From the NCBI RefSeq assembly GCF_026013965.1, contig NZ_CP110341.1:558001-622000 (forward strand): a DNA stretch of 64,000 bases, given 5' to 3'. The stretch comes from Brevibacterium sp. JSBI002. Its GTDB lineage: Bacteria > Actinomycetota > Actinomycetes > Actinomycetales > Brevibacteriaceae. Shown piece by piece: positions 58,864-64,000 of the stretch. A model generated the notes under the pieces. That model was given only the letters and a program-made list of their open reading frames with translations. It searched no databases and was not told the origin of the DNA. Both the position numbers and the translations under genes were made by a program. The first letter of the stretch is position 1, and every line of letters begins with the position of its first letter.

Positions 58864-60464
58864 CCACGCCGAACATCGTTGTCATCCAAGCCGATCAGAT
58901 GGCCGCCCAGGCTCTGGGTGCCTATGGCGATGCGGCCGCGCTGACACCGAATATGGATGCCCTGGCTGCCGATGGAGCCGTCTTCGACCGTGCGTACTGC
59001 AATACTCCGCTGTGCTCGCCGTCGCGGGCGTCGATGATGACCGGGCGGATGCCCTCGGAGATCGACTGCCTGGACAATGGGGACGACTTCGCGGCCTCGG
59101 TGCCGACATTCGCCCATAGACTGCGCAAGCTCGGCTACCACACGGCGCTGATCGGGCGGATGCACTTCATCGGCCCTGATCAGCACCACGGGTTCGAAGA
59201 GCGCCTGACCACGGACGTGTACCCGGCCGACCTCGATATGGTGCCCGACTGGAACCATCCCCTGGAGCAGAAGCTGCAGTGGTACCACGAGGCAGACCCC
59301 GTGTTCACGGCCGGCGCGGCGACCGCGAACGTCCAGCAGGACTTCGACGACGAGGTGATCTTCAGAACCCTGCGCCACCTCAACGACCGCAAGCGCGCGA
59401 ACCAGGCTGCCGGGTGCGATCAGCCGTTCCTCATGGTCACCTCGTTCATCCACCCCCACGACCCGTACGAACCGCCGAAGGCCAACTGGGACCGATTCGC
59501 CGAGGTGGCCATCCCGGACCCAGCCCACCCCGAGGTTCCCGACCCGGCCGTCGACCCGCACAGCCACCGTCTGCGCACGATGTGCGGCCTCGACGAACGC
59601 GAACCGGGAATCGAGGACGTGCGGCGGGCCCGCCGTGCCTACTATGCGGCGGTGAACTACATCGACGACCATGTCGGGGCGATCCGGCGCAAGCTCGAAG
59701 AGCTCGACCTGGCGGACAACACCGTCATCGTCGTCACCAGCGACCACGGTGACATGCTGGGGGAGAAGGGGCTGTGGTTCAAGATGTCGCCCTACGAGCA
59801 GTCCTCCCGAGTTCCGCTCATCATCAACGGACCCGCAGAGGTGATCGCCCCGGGCCGGTATGCGGCCCCGGTCAGCCTCGTCGACCTCGCCCCGACACTG
59901 GTGGAGATCGCCCAGGGCCCGAAGCCGGAGGACACGAAATCCGGCTTGGCGAAGCTTCTGCCTATACGCCGTGCGGATCCTGAGCCCGCCTCGGCGATCG
60001 AGGAAGGTCTGGTCGGGACGTCCCTGCTGGACACGGCTCGGCGAGAAGCCGCCGGCGAACTCGGAACCGAGAACCGCGATGTCGTCATCGAATACTTCGC
60101 AGAAGGCACGTACAAGCCGCAGGTCACTTTGGTCCGTGGGGATCTCAAGCTCACGCTGTGCCCTGGGGATCCGGAGCTCCTGTTCGACCTTGCCAACGAC
60201 CCGGATGAGCTGAACAACCGGGCCGAGGACCCGGCCTTCTCCAGGAGGCTGGAGAAGATGCGTGCCGAGCTCGAATCCCGCTACGATCTCGAGCACCTCG
60301 AGGACCATGTGCTCACCTCTCAGCGCAGCCGCCAGCTCGTCGCCGACGCGCTCAAGGTCGGTCGAGTCCGCCACTGGGACTTCGACCCGGAACCGTCGCA
60401 CGGATATGTGCGCGGTGACTTCTGGTCTGCGTTCCGCTTCGGCAAGATCCCTGCCGCAGGCTGA
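58860..60464 (+). CDS. betC: Choline-sulfatase-like type I sulfatase
   Basis: A 534-residue sulfatase coupled to the carrier by ATGA. The formylglycine motif is CSPSR at 52-56. The metal-site aspartate is in NIVVIQADQMAAQALGAYGD; SFIHPHDPYEPPKANWDRFA and VTSDHGDMLGEKGLWFKMSP supply further ligands. The C-terminal HWDFDPEPSHGYVRGDFWSA resembles the choline-sulfatase C-terminal domain that closes the active site. It would hydrolyse choline-O-sulfate to choline for osmoprotection or catabolism. A formylglycine-generating enzyme would be needed and is not in the window. Confidence 0.85.
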   Translation: MTTPNIVVIQADQMAAQALGAYGDAAALTPNMDALAADGAVFDRAYCNTPLCSPSRASMMTGRMPSEIDCLDNGDDFAASVPTFAHRLRKLGYHTALIGRMHFIGPDQHHGFEERLTTDVYPADLDMVPDWNHPLEQKLQWYHEADPVFTAGAATANVQQDFDDEVIFRTLRHLNDRKRANQAAGCDQPFLMVTSFIHPHDPYEPPKANWDRFAEVAIPDPAHPEVPDPAVDPHSHRLRTMCGLDEREPGIEDVRRARRAYYAAVNYIDDHVGAIRRKLEELDLADNTVIVVTSDHGDMLGEKGLWFKMSPYEQSSRVPLIINGPAEVIAPGRYAAPVSLVDLAPTLVEIAQGPKPEDTKSGLAKLLPIRRADPEPASAIEEGLVGTSLLDTARREAAGELGTENRDVVIEYFAEGTYKPQVTLVRGDLKLTLCPGDPELLFDLANDPDELNNRAEDPAFSRRLEKMRAELESRYDLEHLEDHVLTSQRSRQLVADALKVGRVRHWDFDPEPSHGYVRGDFWSAFRFGKIPAAG

Positions 60465-60484
60465 GTCGCCGGCAGGGAGTTGAA

Positions 60485-60502
60485 GCGGGGTTCGGACCCC
60501 GC
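60485..60502 (+). terminator. Short stem-loop terminator
   Basis: GCGGGGT-TCGG-ACCCCGC, a perfect 7-bp stem with a TCGG tetraloop, lies 21 bp after the sulfatase stop. It is short and lacks a T-run. Confidence 0.5.
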
Positions 60503-60628
60503 CGGACGGCTTCGGCGGGTCAGCTGTGAGGGTGAGTCGCCTCGGCGAGAACAATTCACTTGGACTTAGGTGAGTTGCGGGTCACATTCTCAGAAACCGG
60601 TGGCATCATTCGAGGTAGGAGGGATTCC

Positions 60629-62029
60629 ATGACCATCTTTGAGTCGACATCTGAAGTTCCGCTCGGTGCGGAGACCACATTCGACTGGCATGCTCGGCCA
60701 GGAGCGCTGACCCGCCTCTCGCCTCACTGGGCGCAGGAGATCGTCGAAGAGAGCTATCCTCCGATCGCGCCGGGCTCGGTGGCGCAGGTGAAGACGAGCG
60801 TTCCCGGTACCTACGGACTTGTGCGTCGGCCGTTCAGCTCGGTGCATTCGGAGGGGCCGTCGCGGTTCTCCTTCGTCGATGAGCTGAAGAAGGGGCCGCT
60901 GAGCCAGTGGAAGCACACGCACGAGTTCACCTCGGTCGCCGGCGGGACGAAGATCGACGACCACATCGAATTCTCCATGGCTCCGCAGGGCTTCGACGTC
61001 ATCGATCGGGGCCTCACCCACTACCTTGAAGCCACTTTCGACGCCCGCCGCAAGCGGATGCTCATGGACATCGATTTCCTCGAATCCACGAACGCGCCGC
61101 TGCTGGCGCGGAAGAAGGGCAAACACATCCTCATCGCCGGCGGCAGCGGAATGATCGGACGCCAGGTCGCCGCCCTGTTCTCCACTGCGGGTCATTTCGT
61201 CCGACTGCTGGTGCGCGAAACCCCGAAATTCCCCTACGAGGTGCACTGGAATCCGGACCTGGGAATCCTCAATCCACGCGACCTCGCGTGGGCGGATGCG
61301 GTGGTCCACCTCGGTGGACGATCCATCGCCACTCGGTTCACCAAGCATGCCAAGGATGAGATCTGGTCGTCTCGAATCGACTCGACGAGGCTGCTCGTCG
61401 AAACGATGGGCGGCCTGCCCGAAGCGAAGCGCCCGTCGGTCTTCGTCTGTGCCTCCGCGGTCGGCTACTACGGGGCGAAGGCGGACGAACCCGTCGATGA
61501 GACCGGACCGGCCGGAGACGGATTCCTGGCCGAGGTATGCCAGAAGTGGGAAGAGACGGCGGCTGGTGTCGAGGATGCCGGGATCCGGCGTGTGTCGATT
61601 CGAACCGGAGTCGTGCTCAGTTCCTTGGGCGGTCTGCTCAAACTGCAGGCGCCGCTGTTCCTTGCCGGTGCCGGCGGTCGATTGGGCAGCGGGGAGCAGG
61701 CCCTCGCGTGGATCTCCCTTGACGATGTTGCGCGGTCATATGTGCACGCGGTCCTCTATGACTATGTGCGCGGGCCGGTCAACGCTGTTGCGCCGGAGCT
61801 TGTCACGCAGGCGGAATTCGCCGAGGCGCTCGCCGCTCACCTGCGCAGACCCGCGTGGATCCCGACACCCGGTTTCATCACGGAGATCATGCTCGGCCGT
61901 GATGGGGCGAAGGAGCTCGCTCTGGCGGACCAGCGAGTGGTGCCGGAGAAGCTGCAGGAAACCGGATACCAGTTCGCCCACCCGACATTGAGCGACTGCT
62001 TCGACGAGGAGCTCGGCGGCGGGGCGTAA
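60629..62029 (+). CDS. TIGR01777-family epimerase with N-terminal SRPBCC domain
   Basis: A 466-residue fusion. Residues 1-~155 form a SRPBCC/START-like ligand-binding domain (VPLGAETTFDWHARPGALTR). The rest is an extended SDR starting HILIAGGSGMIGRQVAALFS, with the family pattern AVVHLGGRSIATRFTKHAKD, VCASAVGYYGAKADEPVDET and QALAWISLDDVARSYVHAVL. I start at ATG 60629, with TAGGAGGGATTCC ahead. The SDR part is widespread; the fusion is frequent in actinobacteria. The substrate is unknown, with nucleotide-sugar or lipid-linked candidates. Confidence 0.9.
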   Translation: MTIFESTSEVPLGAETTFDWHARPGALTRLSPHWAQEIVEESYPPIAPGSVAQVKTSVPGTYGLVRRPFSSVHSEGPSRFSFVDELKKGPLSQWKHTHEFTSVAGGTKIDDHIEFSMAPQGFDVIDRGLTHYLEATFDARRKRMLMDIDFLESTNAPLLARKKGKHILIAGGSGMIGRQVAALFSTAGHFVRLLVRETPKFPYEVHWNPDLGILNPRDLAWADAVVHLGGRSIATRFTKHAKDEIWSSRIDSTRLLVETMGGLPEAKRPSVFVCASAVGYYGAKADEPVDETGPAGDGFLAEVCQKWEETAAGVEDAGIRRVSIRTGVVLSSLGGLLKLQAPLFLAGAGGRLGSGEQALAWISLDDVARSYVHAVLYDYVRGPVNAVAPELVTQAEFAEALAAHLRRPAWIPTPGFITEIMLGRDGAKELALADQRVVPEKLQETGYQFAHPTLSDCFDEELGGGA

Positions 62030-62058
62030 GAGAGCTCTGTGACCGCCTTTTGGTCGCG

Positions 62059-62610
62059 TTATTCCGATTCTGCTGGCTCATCGGGGGACCACTCCGACGG
62101 GCGAAGCCTGAGATAGTGGCGGACAGTCGCCGTTGCCAGTAGAGCCGCCAATGACGCGAAGACGATCGGCGGAATCGGTGACGGCAGGGTCCGCCCGGTG
62201 GATTCGAGCCAGGACATCCACAGAGTGGAGCTGAAGAAGGCGCTGCTGAGTCCGGACAGAATCTGCAGGTACTCCATCAACTGCTTCCGAAGGAAGTCTG
62301 ATCTTCCCTCGGCGATCCAGAACGCGCCGTTGAAGACGAACGGTGCAGGCCATGCGCGCAGGGGAATTGCTTCGTGCAGCGGGGTGAGGAGGAGCCCGCC
62401 GGAGATCAGCAGGGCGAGGGGAACGACGATGAAGAGCACGCTGCTCTTCGAGGATCTGCCGTCGACTGTGCCATCGATTCCGATGTGGCTCGGAACGGTT
62501 TCCGGAGCATAGACCGTGAACCACAGGATCGTGACCGCCATAATCGCCAGCAGGGCTCCTGCCGTGGTCGCGGCCCATCGGTTTGAACGAGGGGAAGGCG
62601 TCGAAGCCAT
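62059..62610 (-). CDS. DUF1648-containing membrane protein
   Basis: A 183-residue protein with four hydrophobic segments. The first helix is TAGALLAIMAVTILWFTVYA; directly after it the DUF1648 signature VPSHIGIDGTVDGRSSKSSV is followed by helix 2 (LFIVVPLALLISGGLLLTPL). The C-terminus is charged. Such proteins resemble SdpI-like immunity or regulatory membrane proteins, but the SdpI core is not obvious here. It lies convergent with the epimerase gene and has no clear partner. Confidence 0.75.
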   Translation of the reverse strand: MASTPSPRSNRWAATTAGALLAIMAVTILWFTVYAPETVPSHIGIDGTVDGRSSKSSVLFIVVPLALLISGGLLLTPLHEAIPLRAWPAPFVFNGAFWIAEGRSDFLRKQLMEYLQILSGLSSAFFSSTLWMSWLESTGRTLPSPIPPIVFASLAALLATATVRHYLRLRPSEWSPDEPAESE

Positions 62611-62642
62611 CGAATCACTCTATCAAGATGCATTGCAACAAA

Positions 62643-62680
62643 GTCCCCTCCGCTCGGCATGTGAGCCGACCGGAGGGGAC
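62643..62680 (-). terminator. Stem-loop terminator of the MetE-like gene
   Basis: GTCCCCTCCG.TCGGC pairs with its complement (one C-C mismatch) around a 6-nt loop, with TTTGTT following on the minus strand, 30 bp past the MetE-like stop. Confidence 0.82.
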
Positions 62681-62710
62681 CGGTGTATCTGCTGTTTCCG
62701 CAGTACTGGG

Positions 62711-63940
62711 TCAGAAGCGCTTCGAGGCGATCTCCGCACCTTCGGTCAGGGACTGCAGCTTCGCGACGGCGATGTCCGGGTGGACTCGGCCACCCAGCCC
62801 GCAGTCGGTGGAGGCGACGACGTTCTCGGGTCCGACGAGCTTGGCGAACCGGCCGATGCGTTCGGCGACGAGCCCGGGATGCTCGATGACGTTGGTCGAG
62901 TGGGAGACGATGCCGGGGATGATGTACTTGCCCTCGGGCAGCTTCTTCTCCTCCCAGATTCGCCATTCGTGCTCGTGGCGGACGTTCGCGGCTTCGAACG
63001 TGATGCCGGCGGCATTGATCGAGAGCACCTGGTCGACGATCTCGATGAATGGCAGGTCGGTGACGTGAGGTCCGTGCCAGGAACCCCAGCAGGTGTGCAC
63101 GCGCACCTGCGCCGGGTCGATTCCGCGCAGAGCATGGTTGAGTGCATCGATGCGGACCTGGATGAACGCGCGGTAGTCATCGAACGACGGTTCCGGGTTG
63201 ATCTGGTCGAAGTTCTCTGCCAGGGACGGATCGTCGATCTGGACGGTCAGCCCCGCCTCGGTGATGGCGAGGTATTCCTCCCGGAGCACATCGGCCCATG
63301 CCCAGATGAACTCCTCATCGCTCGAGTAGTACTCATTGGCGATGCGGGAGGCCGAGCCGGGGGAGAGGGCGTTGATGTACCCGGTACGCTCGTCGTAGCC
63401 TGCGGCGGCCAGACCTGTTTTGAGGTTCGCGATGTCACGGTTGACCTGGTCCTGACCGATGTAGCTGATCGGGCCGGTGGCCTTCGGGAACTGCGGTTGC
63501 TGGCCGGTGTCGGTGCCGGCCTTCGGGTCCGTGTAGACGTTCGGGAAGAGGTTGCGGTCGCGACGGTCAGGCATGCTCGTGAGCACGATATTGCCCGGCG
63601 TCGAACGGTTTGCCGGAATCTCCCAGAGGTCGATGTCGTGGAGCTCGAGCCCACCGGTGCGTGCGAACGAGTAGTGCCACCACGCGCCGTAGTCGAAGTC
63701 GGCGGCCATGGCGTGACCGTACTCACCGTCGTTGGGCAGTGAGATGCCCAGGTTCTTCTGGCGCTTGACGAGGTCAGTGACGCTGGCGGCGAGGAGCTCG
63801 TCGAATTCCTGCTCCTGTTCCTGCGACACGGACTCACCGGCCAGGCGGGCGGTGTTCTGCGCCTGCTTGACCTTGTTGGCTTCGATGAGTTCGGGAGTGC
63901 GGGGTAAGGATCCCGCGTGGGATGTGCGAATCGTTGCCAT
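62711..63940 (-). CDS. MetE-like cobalamin-independent methyl/alkyl transferase family protein
   Basis: A 409-residue protein with only the C-terminal (catalytic) half of MetE. It starts MATIRTSHAGSLPRTPELIE. Zinc-ligand type residues are visible in VRVHTCWGSWHGPHVTDLPF and VVASTDCGLGGRVHPDIAVA, in the order expected for the His-Cys-Glu-Cys site. The SHAGSLPRT and PNDGEYG segments resemble the epoxyalkane:coenzyme M transferase/MetE-like branch. It may methylate or dealkylate a thiol; homocysteine is uncertain because the N-terminal domain is absent. ATG 63940 follows AAGAGGAGCCAGTC. Confidence 0.85.
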   Translation of the reverse strand: MATIRTSHAGSLPRTPELIEANKVKQAQNTARLAGESVSQEQEQEFDELLAASVTDLVKRQKNLGISLPNDGEYGHAMAADFDYGAWWHYSFARTGGLELHDIDLWEIPANRSTPGNIVLTSMPDRRDRNLFPNVYTDPKAGTDTGQQPQFPKATGPISYIGQDQVNRDIANLKTGLAAAGYDERTGYINALSPGSASRIANEYYSSDEEFIWAWADVLREEYLAITEAGLTVQIDDPSLAENFDQINPEPSFDDYRAFIQVRIDALNHALRGIDPAQVRVHTCWGSWHGPHVTDLPFIEIVDQVLSINAAGITFEAANVRHEHEWRIWEEKKLPEGKYIIPGIVSHSTNVIEHPGLVAERIGRFAKLVGPENVVASTDCGLGGRVHPDIAVAKLQSLTEGAEIASKRF

Positions 63941-64000
63941 GACTGGCTCCTCTTCCTTGAATGTGGTGTCGTTCTGCCTCGCTGCTGAGTCCCTGGCCGT
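63941..64000 (-). promoter_or_regulatory. 5' region of the MetE-like gene, truncated by the window end
   Basis: The 60 visible bases include the ribosome site GAGGAG about 7 bases ahead of the start. No operator or riboswitch can be judged from so short a stretch. Confidence 0.3.

Noticed and set aside
1..64000. CRISPR arrays, transposases, integrases, tRNA or rRNA genes
   Set aside because: No regular direct repeats with unique spacers, no IS or integrase motifs and no cloverleaf or rRNA sequence were seen on either strand.

Overview
The window is high-GC DNA, densely coding on both strands, and reads as an actinobacterial chromosome. Gene content fits Micrococcales and most resembles Brevibacterium: a long DUF222/HNH protein, DUF3151, an actinobacterial-type ars operon, choline-sulfatase with a BCCT carrier, and tandem crcB genes. 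The genus is inference. There is no phage, transposase, rRNA, tRNA or CRISPR array, so this looks like an ordinary, metabolically versatile chromosome segment.

Layout. 1-4.6 kb: end of a LuxR-type regulator, then a divergent arsenic locus (arsR | acr3-arsC-arsO). 4.6-9.7 kb: histidine phosphatase, then a LysR regulator facing a two-subunit CoA-transferase and an MHS-type MFS carrier. 10-12.5 kb: DUF222/HNH protein. 13.3-19.4 kb: malic enzyme, ohr/ohrR, an SPFH protein, a dead GntR regulator next to nagB, and a frameshifted TetR gene. 19.5-27.6 kb: acyl-CoA metabolism (CaiB-type transferase, acyl-CoA dehydrogenase, enoyl-CoA hydratase, MaoC) around a glycosyltransferase, a membrane-anchored GDPD-like pseudoenzyme and DUF3151, then an ArsR/OYE pair. 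27.8-33.6 kb: USP-crcB-crcB, SDR/SnoaL with a divergent TetR, a twice-frameshifted aminotransferase, DinB. 33.7-38.5 kb: purA, an NCS1 permease with a flavin-reductase-like protein, and GntR. 39-45.8 kb: GAF regulator | flavin monooxygenase, DUF559 protein, TetR | DHA2 efflux pump. 46-49.3 kb: tctCBA tripartite carrier with a broken tctB. 49.4-56.3 kb: oligopeptidase B, a TrpXYZ-like ABC importer, TetR-SMR-SMR. 56.6-64 kb: BCCT carrier with choline-sulfatase, a TIGR01777 epimerase, a DUF1648 protein and a MetE-like protein.

Many regulator/target pairs are divergent with readable operators. The clearest are perfect 24-bp palindromes in front of the DHA2 pump (44213-44236) and the TetR-SMR-SMR operon (54966-54989). 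Most convergent gene ends carry long stem-loops, and some of these stem-loops are recognisable siblings of one another.

Unexpected signals are: (i) an 11-mer, CGCCTCGGCGA, seen 17 times on the two strands, in genes and between them; (ii) three pairs of sibling intergenic palindromes; (iii) a degenerate 16-18 bp tandem array upstream of ohrR; (iv) five single-base frameshifts, all at short G/C runs, in four genes; (v) a GDPD-like protein that has lost all expected catalytic residues. I did not find a self-evident new multi-gene system. The dispersed motif and palindrome families, and the NCS1 permease/flavin-reductase module, are the best candidates for undescribed biology.
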